Shown here: in pieces, positions 1 to 6,581 of the stretch
How the letters are laid out: every line of letters begins with the position of its first letter
How positions within the stretch are numbered: position 1 is the first letter of the stretch
From: Gammaproteobacteria bacterium
Lineage (GTDB): Bacteria > Pseudomonadota > Gammaproteobacteria > Arenicellales > Arenicellaceae
Assembly: GCA_030426005.1 (NCBI GenBank)
Contig: JAUHZM010000042.1
Span: forward strand, 1-14,902
Reading direction: 5' to 3'
DNA length: 14,902 bases
The notes under the pieces: generated by a model
Databases searched by the model: none
Told to the model about the DNA's origin: nothing
What the model saw: only the letters and a program-made list of their open reading frames with translations
Translations under genes and position numbers: made by a program

Positions 1-1
1 C

Positions 2-241
2 CAGTTAGTGCAAGAGTCCTACGCGAGCAAAAACTACAGCCAAACCATTAACGGTAAGCTGTGGAGCGCGATCCAAATCACCACAGCGGCGGGAATCTGC
101 ACGGCATTGGATTTGATGGCGGAAGGCAAATTGCCACAGAAAGGTTTCGTGAAACAAGAAGATGTGTTGTTTGATGACTTTATCAACAACCGATTTGGGC
201 AATACTATAAGCGTCCTGAAGCAACCCAAGTAGCTGCGTAA
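2..241 (+). CDS. Saccharopine dehydrogenase-like protein, C-terminal end (5' truncated by window)
   Basis: The reading frame is already open at the window edge (codons from base 2) and runs 79 codons to TAA; the GTG at base 8 is an internal valine codon, not a start. Visible segments are NGKLWSAIQITTAAGICTAL and GFVKQEDVLFDDFINNRFG, which resemble the C-terminal domain of bacterial saccharopine dehydrogenase/lysine-ketoglutarate reductase-type oxidoreductases. The identification leans on context: glutaryl-CoA dehydrogenase begins 17 bases after the stop, and an aminoadipate-semialdehyde dehydrogenase follows. In that pathway saccharopine dehydrogenase releases glutamate and aminoadipate semialdehyde from saccharopine. 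The catalytic and NAD(P)-binding domains lie outside the window, so cofactor and exact reaction cannot be read. Another member of the same oxidoreductase superfamily is possible. Confidence 0.6.
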   Translation, partial: QLVQESYASKNYSQTINGKLWSAIQITTAAGICTALDLMAEGKLPQKGFVKQEDVLFDDFINNRFGQYYKRPEATQVAA

Positions 242-258
242 GCGAGATCTGACAAAGT

Positions 259-1446
259 ATGAGTTCCAAATCACAGTGGAGTAAGTTTGACTGGCAAGAC
301 CCTTTTCATCTTGATCAGCAACTGACTGACGAAGAGCGCCTAGCGCGCGACACTGCGCATCAGTATGCGCAAAATAAACTACAACCCCGTGTCATTGAGG
401 CATTTCGAGACGAGAAAACCGGCCCCGCAATCTTTCGTGAGATGGGTGAGTTAGGTTTGCTGGGTTCGATGCTGGATGGCTATGGCTGTGCGGGTATGAG
501 TTACACGTCTTACGGGTTGATCGCCCGTGAAGTCGAACGCGTTGACTCAGGTTATCGTTCAATGATGAGCGTGCAATCCAGTTTGGTGATGTATCCGATC
601 CACGCCTTCGGTTCCGAAGAACAGAAAGAAAAATACCTGCCTAAACTGGCGAGTGGTGAATGGATTGGTTGTTTTGGTTTAACCGAGCCGGATCATGGCT
701 CCGATCCATCCAGTATGGTCACGCGGGCTAAAACCGTCGACGGTGGTTTTCGCTTAAGCGGCGCCAAGATGTGGATCTCAAACTCACCGATCGCCGATGT
801 GTTTGTGGTTTGGGCTAAAACCGACGACGAAGTTGTGCGCGGCTTCATTCTTGAAAAAGCGTATGACGGTCTAACCGCACCGAAGATTCAAGGTAAATTG
901 TCGCTGCGTGCTTCGATCACTGGTGAGATCGTGATGGATAATGTGTTTGTGCCGGAAGCAAATATGTTGCCGAATGTCGCTGGCCTGAAAGGGCCGATGT
1001 CCTGTTTGAACAGCGCACGCCTTGGCATCGCCTGGGGCGCTCTAGGCGCGGCTGAGGCCTGTTGGCACGCCGCACGGCAATACACGCTGGATCGTAAACA
1101 GTTCGGTCGTCCTTTGGCCGCAAACCAATTAATCCAGAAGAAGTTGGCTGATATGCTGGCCGAGATTTCACTTGGTCTGCAAGGTTGCCTAAGAGCAACG
1201 CGTCTCAAAGAGCAAGGTCAGCTAGCACCTGAACTCATCTCCCTGTTAAAACGAAACTCCTGTGGCAAGGCCTTGGAGATCGCACGCCATGCGCGTGACA
1301 TGCACGGTGGTAATGGTATTTCGGAAGAGTATCCGGTGATCCGACATATGTTGAATCTGGAAACCGTGAACACTTATGAAGGTACCAATGATATCCACGC
1401 CTTGATCTTGGGCCGTGCGCAAACAGGTATTCAAGCGTTTTACTAA
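259..1446 (+). CDS. gcdH: Glutaryl-CoA dehydrogenase
   Basis: This 395-residue flavoprotein of the acyl-CoA dehydrogenase family oxidises and decarboxylates glutaryl-CoA to crotonyl-CoA, the last specific step of lysine and tryptophan breakdown; electrons pass to electron-transfer flavoprotein. Family marks visible: the substrate-pocket segment YRSMMSVQSS, with Arg100-Ser101 corresponding to the Arg-Ser pair that contacts the glutaryl carboxylate; the FAD-side segment GCFGLTEPDHGSDPSSM (residues 137-154 region); and the C-terminal YEGTNDIHALILGRA with the catalytic base at Glu374. Length is normal for the bacterial enzyme. The ATG at 259 is followed by a DWQDPFHLDQQL segment typical of the N-terminus; the ribosome binding site is weak. 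It follows the saccharopine dehydrogenase-like gene by 17 bases, so they are probably cotranscribed. The Arg/Glu signature makes glutaryl-CoA specificity much likelier than a generic acyl-CoA dehydrogenase. Confidence 0.93.
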   Translation: MSSKSQWSKFDWQDPFHLDQQLTDEERLARDTAHQYAQNKLQPRVIEAFRDEKTGPAIFREMGELGLLGSMLDGYGCAGMSYTSYGLIAREVERVDSGYRSMMSVQSSLVMYPIHAFGSEEQKEKYLPKLASGEWIGCFGLTEPDHGSDPSSMVTRAKTVDGGFRLSGAKMWISNSPIADVFVVWAKTDDEVVRGFILEKAYDGLTAPKIQGKLSLRASITGEIVMDNVFVPEANMLPNVAGLKGPMSCLNSARLGIAWGALGAAEACWHAARQYTLDRKQFGRPLAANQLIQKKLADMLAEISLGLQGCLRATRLKEQGQLAPELISLLKRNSCGKALEIARHARDMHGGNGISEEYPVIRHMLNLETVNTYEGTNDIHALILGRAQTGIQAFY

Positions 1447-1454
1447 CCGTGTGT

Positions 1455-1473
1455 CGCGTGATTCAGTCACGCG
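1455..1473 (+). other. Intercistronic hairpin after gcdH
   Basis: CGCGTGA (1455-1461) and TCACGCG (1467-1473) form a perfect 7-bp stem with a 5-base loop, 8 bases after the gcdH stop codon. No T-run follows (GGTTCTT only), so it is at best a weak terminator and may instead protect or process the message between gcdH and the aldehyde dehydrogenase gene 105 bases downstream. Confidence 0.45.
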
Positions 1474-1551
1474 GGTTCTTGGCGCGATGCTCGCGTCGAG
1501 CCCTATGTAGTAACAAAATCCAATTTCTAACTCCAAAAGAGTAGCAAGAAC

Positions 1552-3051
1552 ATGAACATCGAATCCGTATTTACCGCACTCGGTCTGAGTGAAGCAGAAT
1601 TAAACAATGGCGATCTAGCCGTGACCAGCCCAGTAAATGGCGAAACGATAGCGCACGTAAAAGTACACAGCGCGAGTGACGTAGACGCGGCAATTGCTAA
1701 ATCAAAACAAGCGTTCGAAGCGTGGAAGAGTTTGCCAGCGCCCAAACGCGGTGAGTTGGTGCGTGTCTTAGGGAATAAATTGCGCGATCACAAAGAAGCA
1801 CTTGGTGCGCTGGTGTCAATGGAGTGCGGCAAGATCTACCAAGAAGGCCTTGGTGAAGTCCAAGAGATGATTGATATTTGTGATCTGGCGGTAGGTTTGT
1901 CACGTCAGCTGTTTGGTTTGACCATTGCCTCAGAGCGTCCAGGTCATCGCATGACTGAAACCTGGCATCCGATTGGTCCAGTTGGCATTATTTCTGCCTT
2001 TAACTTCCCGGTAGCAGTTTGGTGTTGGAACTCGGCGCTAGCGCTGGTCTGCGGCAATAGCGTGATCTGGAAGCCATCCGAAAAAACACCATTGACTGCC
2101 CTCGCCTGTCAGAAACTATTTGACCTAGCTGCGGCTGAAGTCGGCGATATCCCGGACGGCTTGTCACAAGTCATTGTTGGTCACGCCGATGTTGGTGAGC
2201 AATTGGTGAATGACACGCGTGTACCGGTGATCAGCGCCACCGGTAGTACCGCCATGGGCCGTAAAGTTGGCCCTGCTGTGGCTGCGCGTTTTGGTCGATC
2301 AATCTTGGAGTTAGGTGGTAACAATGCAATTATCGTAGCGCCGACTGCCAATTTGGAGATGGCTGTACGCGCTATCTTATTCGGCGCGGTTGGAACTGCT
2401 GGCCAGCGTTGCACAACCACCCGTCGCCTATTTGTGCACGATGACATTTATGACGAACTCGTACCATCGTTGAAAAAAGCGTACAGTGGAATCCGCATTG
2501 GCGATCCGATGGAACAATCTACATTAGTAGGTCCGTTGATCGACAAGCAATCTTTTGATGCCATGCAAGCTGCCTTAGACATGGCCATGGTTAATGGTGG
2601 TGAAGTCGTAGGTGGCTCGAGAGCGTTGGAGGAGACCTATCCGAACGCGTACTACGTAAATCCCGCAATTGTCGAAATGCCAGAAGCAGAGCAAACAGTG
2701 CAAACCGAGACATTTGCGCCGATTCTGTATGTATACCGTTATTCAGACCTAGAACGCGCAATTCAGTTGCACAACGATGTGCCGCAAGGCTTATCGTCGG
2801 CGATCTTCACTAATGATGTGCGCGAAGCGGAAACGTTTACCTCAGCGGTGGGCAGTGACTGCGGAATCGCGAACGTCAATATCGGTACCAGTGGCGCAGA
2901 AATTGGTGGTGCGTTCGGTGGTGAGAAAGAGACCGGTGGTGGTCGTGAGTCTGGATCTGACGCGTGGAAAGGCTATATGCGTCGGGCTACCTCAACGGTG
3001 AACTATTCATCCGATTTGCCGCTTGCGCAAGGAATTGAGTTCAATCTCTAA
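1552..3051 (+). CDS. amaB: Alpha-aminoadipate semialdehyde / L-piperidine-6-carboxylate dehydrogenase (ALDH7, antiquitin family)
   Basis: This 499-residue NAD(P)-dependent aldehyde dehydrogenase oxidises 2-aminoadipate 6-semialdehyde (in equilibrium with piperideine-6-carboxylate) to 2-aminoadipate. The general-base glutamate is Glu253 in LELGGNNAIIVAP and the nucleophile is Cys287 in GTAGQRCTTTRRLF. Segments shared with human ALDH7A1 include SDCGIANVNIGTSGAEIGG, FGGEKETGGGRESGSDAWK and the tail DLPLAQGIEFN, which mark the ALDH7 subfamily rather than generic aldehyde dehydrogenases. The ribosome binding site before ATG 1552 is weak (AAGAG about 10 bases upstream). It shares a strand with gcdH and the saccharopine dehydrogenase-like gene and supplies the intermediate step; the transaminase and 2-oxoadipate dehydrogenase steps are not in the window. 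The family is clear; the symbol follows Pseudomonas usage. Confidence 0.9.
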   Translation: MNIESVFTALGLSEAELNNGDLAVTSPVNGETIAHVKVHSASDVDAAIAKSKQAFEAWKSLPAPKRGELVRVLGNKLRDHKEALGALVSMECGKIYQEGLGEVQEMIDICDLAVGLSRQLFGLTIASERPGHRMTETWHPIGPVGIISAFNFPVAVWCWNSALALVCGNSVIWKPSEKTPLTALACQKLFDLAAAEVGDIPDGLSQVIVGHADVGEQLVNDTRVPVISATGSTAMGRKVGPAVAARFGRSILELGGNNAIIVAPTANLEMAVRAILFGAVGTAGQRCTTTRRLFVHDDIYDELVPSLKKAYSGIRIGDPMEQSTLVGPLIDKQSFDAMQAALDMAMVNGGEVVGGSRALEETYPNAYYVNPAIVEMPEAEQTVQTETFAPILYVYRYSDLERAIQLHNDVPQGLSSAIFTNDVREAETFTSAVGSDCGIANVNIGTSGAEIGGAFGGEKETGGGRESGSDAWKGYMRRATSTVNYSSDLPLAQGIEFNL

Positions 3052-3070
3052 TCCGTTACATCGAAACACT

Positions 3071-3105
3071 AAAAAGCCCATGAGTCACAACATGGGCTTT
3101 TTTTT
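3071..3105 (+). terminator. Rho-independent terminator, probably bidirectional
   Basis: GCCCATG (3076-3082) pairs with CATGGGC (3091-3097) around an 8-base loop, flanked by five A on the left and eight T (3098-3105) on the right. It ends the lysine catabolism transcript 20 bases after the aldehyde dehydrogenase stop, and the A-run lets it also serve the small minus-strand gene that ends at 3124. Confidence 0.92.
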
Positions 3106-3123
3106 GCCAAGTCATTCGTGGCC

Positions 3124-3453
3124 TTAAAGGCTGGCGACGAACTCGACGACAGGGGTTTCGGTTTTGTCGCTGATGCGACATTTCGCGAGACCCAACTCTT
3201 CGCCGGATTGGGGATTGGCAAGGCTGATGTAGTACTCACGGAAGCGACGAGATTCGCTGTGATCAAGGCTGGCTTCTGCATCGCCAGGGATCTCGAGGCT
3301 GAGTTTCTTAGCGCGCAGCTGCTTGGCAGCAAGCGCGGACTCAGCACAGACGCTCAAATCAGCATCCACGTCCGCAGCATGTGTGGCGGAAGCGGCAATT
3401 AGGCTAGTGAGCAGTGAACAGTTTAACAATACTTTTTTGGCTTTGGTCATCAT
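3124..3453 (-). CDS. Small exported protein of unknown function
   Basis: The product is 109 residues. Residues 1-26 form a classic signal peptide: a lysine-rich start, a hydrophobic core (LLNCSLLTSLIAA) and the cleavage site THA|AD. The mature part, about 83 residues, has two cysteines (Cys36 and Cys92), which could form one disulfide in the periplasm, and a charged middle section (KLSLEIPGDAE, SRRFREYY). Two ATG codons stand side by side (3453 and 3450). A GGAG lies 8 bases before the first and 11 before the second, so the first is preferred. It converges on the lysine operon with a shared terminator and is monocistronic. I do not recognise a family; the signal peptide and clean start support a real gene. 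Confidence 0.75.
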   Translation of the reverse strand: MMTKAKKVLLNCSLLTSLIAASATHAADVDADLSVCAESALAAKQLRAKKLSLEIPGDAEASLDHSESRRFREYYISLANPQSGEELGLAKCRISDKTETPVVEFVASL

Positions 3454-3808
3454 GGCAATTACTCCAACAATTAGGTTTACAAGGAACTCATTGCAAAACC
3501 AATTGATCCACGCCGTTGCACATGCAATCAGTTAGCGATTACTAAGGTACCGCTGAATACGGGTCGTCGGCCAGTGATAATTTTTTATACACAAAATTAC
3601 CGTGAGTTATTGCATTGAAAATTAAGGCGCTTCATAGGTTATGTCTTAGATAGTTAGATTTTTAATGAAACGAGAATATCTTATTGATTTTATGCAATTA
3701 AATATTTTTTGTTTAAATCCGTCAGGAATGAGACATAGCAGTCGTTAATTTACGACTTGTCCATATGAAAAACAGATGTACTCTGCTTTTAACTACTCGT
3801 ATTGTTGT
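3454..3808. other. AT-rich intergenic region without a gene
   Basis: No reading frame with a convincing start or family similarity was seen. The part around 3580-3730 is clearly richer in A+T than its neighbours. It should hold the promoter of the small exported protein (leftward) and that of the iron locus (rightward). A weak rightward candidate is TTGTCC at 3757-3762, a 16-base spacer and TACTCT at 3779-3784, placing the Fur-like site near the transcription start. Confidence 0.4.
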
Positions 3809-3827
3809 GAGAATGATTACCATTTAC
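3809..3827 (+). promoter_or_regulatory. Fur box (iron-responsive operator)
   Basis: GAGAATGATTACCATTTAC matches the 19-base Fur consensus GATAATGATAATCATTATC at 14 of 19 positions, including the GA.AATGAT half and the CATT core of the other half. It stands 38 bases before the start of the receptor remnant and about 280 bases before the PepSY/TM gene. Placement in front of a siderophore-type receptor fragment makes iron repression by Fur the simplest reading. Confidence 0.7.
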
Positions 3828-3864
3828 AATTGAATGATGTTCTCTCCTCCAAGGTTTCTTAGAC

Positions 3865-4073
3865 ATGAATTCATTCAGCAAACTGGTTGAGGCAGGTGTA
3901 GGCGCAAGTATTGGCGACGAGTCGCAAACGACCCAGTCGTGGGCGTTGCGAAAGGGTTTGTTAATTTGCAAGAAGTCTACGTCTTGCGCGGATTCCCACT
4001 GTATTCTGACGATATCATTTTAAATGGCGTATATGTCTTCCTACAGCACCATTTCGGTTACGGTTTTTTTTAA
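3865..4073 (+). pseudogene. Remnant of a TonB-dependent siderophore receptor (plug domain fragment)
   Basis: From 3891 to the TAA at 4071-4073 one frame is open and encodes VANDPVVGVAKGF and then VYVLRGFPLYSDDIILNGVY. This matches the plug domain of FpvA/FhuE-like receptors, where a 'xxNDPSVxV...' stretch is followed by 'RGFPxxSDDIxxNGxYG'. The frame has no start codon and is closed upstream by TGA at 3888. The only ATG (3865) opens a different frame giving MNSFSKLVEAGVGASIGDES and ends after 52 codons at 4023, so at least one frameshift separates the two parts. Similarity stops after NGVY, and the remaining plug and the whole beta-barrel (usually 600 or more residues) are missing. Position between a Fur box and a PepSY/TM gene is where an intact receptor gene normally sits. 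A short independent 52-residue protein is a less likely alternative. Confidence 0.72.
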
Positions 4074-4110
4074 TTTCTAAGTGGCGTTTAGACCTAGATC
4101 GAGTACTTAA

Positions 4111-5217
4111 ATGCAGTCGTCGACCATTCGTAAGTGGCGTTGGGTACACACTTGGAGCAGCCTGGTGTGTACTGTATTTCTGTTGATGCTGTGCATCACA
4201 GGCTTACCGCTTATTTTTCACGACGAGATTGATGATGCTTTGAATCCTGCCGTCTGGGAGCCTGCTAAGCCCGACGGCGAACGCCTAGATTTAGATCAAA
4301 TCCTCGAGCTCGCGCTGGCAAACCGACCAGGTGAAGTGCCGATCTTTATGAGCTTTGATACTGATCGGCCGGTGGTGAATGTTACCACTGGGCCGAGTGC
4401 GGATGCCCCTGGTACTGCGATGCACTTCGCGTCATTCGACCAAACCAGCGGCGACTTGGTGCCGCCGGCAGATGTCGGTGAATCCGTGATGGAGTTTATC
4501 CTGCAGCTCCATGTGGATATGTTTCTGGGACTACCGGGAATGTTGTTCCTAGGCGCGATGGGCTTACTGTTTGTGGTTGCGCTGGTGTCCGGTGTGGTGC
4601 TGTACGCGCCGTTTATGCGTAAGCTGGACTTTGGCACTTTGCGCACCAACAAGTCCGTCTCGATTAAATGGTTGGATTACCACAACCTGCTGGGGGTTGT
4701 GGGCTTGGCTTGGTTTTTGGTGGTTGGCATTACCGGCATTATCAATACCCTAGAGTCACCAATACTGGATGCATGGCGTGCTGGTGAGATGCGGGAGTTG
4801 ATTGCCGAAAACAAATCAGCGATGGTGGGCACGCAGTCCGCGTCATTGGCCGCCGCTGTGCAGGATGCGATCGACGTTGCGCCAGATATGGAACTGCAAT
4901 TTGTCGCTTTTCCGGGCAGTGGATTCTCTACTAAGGCGCACTATGCCGTGTTTTTGCACGGCAATTCACCGTTGACAGAGCATGTTATTTCGCCTGTGTT
5001 GATTAATGCCAGTGATGGATCGGTCACGGATCGCCGTACCATGCCGTGGTATGTCAACGCATTGAGTTTGTCACGACCACTCCACTTTGGTGACTATGGC
5101 GGGCTTTGGCTAAAATTGTTGTGGGCCGCATTAGACCTCATGGCGATTGTTGTGCTGTGGTCTGGCTTGATTCTATGGTGGCGAAAGCGTCGAACAAATC
5201 CAGAGGTCTTAGCATGA
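4111..5217 (+). CDS. PepSY-associated TM helix protein, probable siderophore-linked inner-membrane protein
   Basis: The 368-residue product has the PepSY_TM layout: a first membrane helix at about 16-36 preceded by RKWRWVHTWSS, a large periplasmic part, then helices at about 141-165, 191-212 and 332-356, ending in a basic cytoplasmic tail (WWRKRRTN). Histidines in conserved family contexts are His13, His134 (LQLHVDMFLG), His191 (LDYHNLLGVVG) and His325 (PLHFGDYGG); such residues could ligate haem or metal. Proteins of this family usually sit beside TonB-dependent receptors and are thought to help release iron from siderophores in the periplasm. Here the receptor is a remnant, while this gene is intact. 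Start at ATG 4111 fits the helix pattern, but the ribosome binding site is unclear. Family assignment is firm; exact function is inferred. Confidence 0.85.
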   Translation: MQSSTIRKWRWVHTWSSLVCTVFLLMLCITGLPLIFHDEIDDALNPAVWEPAKPDGERLDLDQILELALANRPGEVPIFMSFDTDRPVVNVTTGPSADAPGTAMHFASFDQTSGDLVPPADVGESVMEFILQLHVDMFLGLPGMLFLGAMGLLFVVALVSGVVLYAPFMRKLDFGTLRTNKSVSIKWLDYHNLLGVVGLAWFLVVGITGIINTLESPILDAWRAGEMRELIAENKSAMVGTQSASLAAAVQDAIDVAPDMELQFVAFPGSGFSTKAHYAVFLHGNSPLTEHVISPVLINASDGSVTDRRTMPWYVNALSLSRPLHFGDYGGLWLKLLWAALDLMAIVVLWSGLILWWRKRRTNPEVLA

Positions 5218-5408
5218 GCCGCAAAACCGGGGCCTTAACTCTGCGTCAAATTTTTTTCTTTCCAGTCGTGTGTTTCGTCTTCATGCTAGCTGGCCTACTA
5301 GGCGCGCTGGTGACGGAGGCAAAGTTGGATCTGTTATTTTGTGGACTGTTCACCGTAGCCTTAGTGCTGATGCTTTGGCGGGTTATCGCCGTTCGGCGGA
5401 CAGATTAA
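5214..5408 (+). CDS. Small two-helix membrane protein coupled to the PepSY/TM gene
   Basis: The product is 64 residues, starting MSRKTGALTLRQ, with two hydrophobic stretches (about 14-33 and 37-57: FFFPVVCFVFMLAGLLGALV and LLFCGLFTVALVLMLW) and a basic end (RVIAVRRTD). The ATG at 5214 overlaps the TGA of the PepSY/TM gene as ATGA, and AGAGG lies just upstream within that gene, so translational coupling is likely. The frame is open further upstream, but a longer start would lie deep inside the PepSY gene and lacks support. Small hydrophobic proteins are common companions in PepSY iron loci; this one is not recognised as a named family. It probably partners the upstream membrane protein. Confidence 0.75.
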   Translation: MSRKTGALTLRQIFFFPVVCFVFMLAGLLGALVTEAKLDLLFCGLFTVALVLMLWRVIAVRRTD

Positions 5409-5418
5409 AGCTTCAGGT

Positions 5419-5769
5419 TTAAGCACGGCGCTCAATTATCACACCAACATTACGCACGCCTTTGACGGCAGCGCCTTTGTCTAATTTGAGTTTTACGTAG
5501 TCGGTCTCGAATTCGGCGAGTATGGTCACGGCGATTTTTTCTGCCAATGTTTCTAGCAAGGCATAGGGCTGTGACTTCGCAATTTCTTGTATACGCTCAG
5601 CAACCTTTTGATAGTCAAGGGCTTTGTCGAGGTCGTCCTGCTCAGCTGGAATGCTGGCGTCGGTCGCGAGTTCGATATCCGCCGACAACTTTTGCTGTAT
5701 GGCCTGCTCCCAGTCCCACACACCGATGGTACATTCAAGCTCAACGCCATTTAAATAGATTCGGTCCAA
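5419..5769 (-). CDS. folB: Dihydroneopterin aldolase
   Basis: This 116-residue cytoplasmic enzyme of folate synthesis converts 7,8-dihydroneopterin to 6-hydroxymethyl-7,8-dihydropterin and glycolaldehyde. It lines up with E. coli FolB from the first residues: IGVWDWEQ carries Glu21, the pterin-side acid, and KLDKGAAVKG carries the catalytic Lys98; YALLETLAEKIA and NVGVIIERR are also conserved. The start codon is TTG (complement of 5767-5769): the frame is closed by a TAA five codons further upstream, and no ATG, GTG or other start lies between. A GAAG stretch 7 bases before it may serve as ribosome binding site. It is divergent from plsY, an arrangement common in gammaproteobacteria, and converges on the small membrane gene with only 10 bases between stop codons. 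Confidence 0.95.
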   Translation of the reverse strand: MDRIYLNGVELECTIGVWDWEQAIQQKLSADIELATDASIPAEQDDLDKALDYQKVAERIQEIAKSQPYALLETLAEKIAVTILAEFETDYVKLKLDKGAAVKGVRNVGVIIERRA

Positions 5770-5853
5770 TTTTGTTCTTCGGGGTTAAATTTCAAACCTT
5801 CGTAACTCTAACACAGTACAATTAGTGCAAACTACTTTCAGACTTTGCTTGTT
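5770..5853. promoter_or_regulatory. Divergent folB/plsY promoter region
   Basis: This 84-base spacer separates the start codons of folB and plsY. For plsY a good -10 candidate is TACAAT at 5817-5822 (5 of 6 to consensus), 31 bases before the ATG; the best -35 match, TTCAAA at 5791-5796, is spaced too far (20 bases), so the promoter is only partly supported. No clear leftward promoter for folB was identified. Confidence 0.4.
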
Positions 5854-6468
5854 ATGTCGGCTATCCCTCATTTCCTCTGGCCTGTTTTTGGCTACTTATT
5901 GGGCTCTATCTCCAGCGCAATTATCGTGTCGAAGCTGTTTCGACTGGATGATCCGCGTAAGGTCGGCAGTGGAAATCCTGGTGCGACCAATGTATTGCGA
6001 AGTGGCAGCAAACTCGCTGCGATTCTTACCTTACTAGGTGACCTTCTGAAAGGGTTAGTCCCCGTGTTGCTGGCGCAACAGGCTGGGGTATCAAGTGGAA
6101 TTTTGGCCTTGGTCGCCATCGCGGCGTTTATGGGCCATCTGTTCCCAGTGTTTTTCGGTTTTAAGGGCGGAAAAGGGGTTGCGACTGCAATCGGTGTTTA
6201 TGCGGCGCTAAGCTGGAAGCTGGTATTGGTCTTTGTGGTCGTCTGGTTGTTGACGGCCGCCGTCAGTCGCTATTCGTCATTAGCCGCCTTAGTCGCAAGT
6301 GCGGTCACAGGGTTGGCAAGTTTCGCGGTGTTCAACCAACCGCATCAACTGCAGTTGATCGGAGCTGTGTTCTGGATTGTCGCGTTCACGTTTCAACGTC
6401 ATCGCGCCAATATCGATCGTTTGCGCCAAGGCACGGAAACCAAAATTGGTGCAAAAAAAGCGGGATAA
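5854..6468 (+). CDS. plsY: Acyl-phosphate:glycerol-3-phosphate acyltransferase
   Basis: This inner-membrane enzyme transfers the acyl group of acyl-phosphate (made by PlsX) to glycerol 3-phosphate, the first step of phospholipid synthesis. The product is 204 residues, as expected for PlsY. All three cytoplasmic signature motifs are present: SGNPGATNVLR (from residue 39), GFKGGKGVAT (KGGKGVAT at 104-111, glycerol-phosphate site) and HRANIDRL..GTETK (from 183). Five or so membrane helices separate them. ATG 5854 (MSAIPHFLW) aligns with the start of E. coli PlsY; an in-frame TTG nine bases upstream is less likely. No strong ribosome binding site is visible. Eleven bases after the stop, GGCGT and ACGCC (6479-6492) can form a small hairpin, but no T-run follows. 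Confidence 0.95.
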   Translation: MSAIPHFLWPVFGYLLGSISSAIIVSKLFRLDDPRKVGSGNPGATNVLRSGSKLAAILTLLGDLLKGLVPVLLAQQAGVSSGILALVAIAAFMGHLFPVFFGFKGGKGVATAIGVYAALSWKLVLVFVVVWLLTAAVSRYSSLAALVASAVTGLASFAVFNQPHQLQLIGAVFWIVAFTFQRHRANIDRLRQGTETKIGAKKAG

Positions 6469-6581
6469 CATGCCTACAGGCGTCGGTACGCCCTAATCCA
6501 ATCGTGCTATAGCAGTGCACAAATGAATGTGCGAATCTGTTCTACAGATGTCAATGAACGACGTAACTGTAGACCGGAGCA

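Noticed and set aside
888..1208. Minus-strand open frames inside gcdH and the other large genes
   Set aside because: They are shadows of well-supported coding frames on the opposite strand and lack starts or similarity of their own.
5106..5213. N-terminal extension of the small membrane protein upstream of 5214
   Set aside because: It lies wholly inside the PepSY/TM gene, while ATG 5214 has a ribosome binding site and an ATGA overlap.
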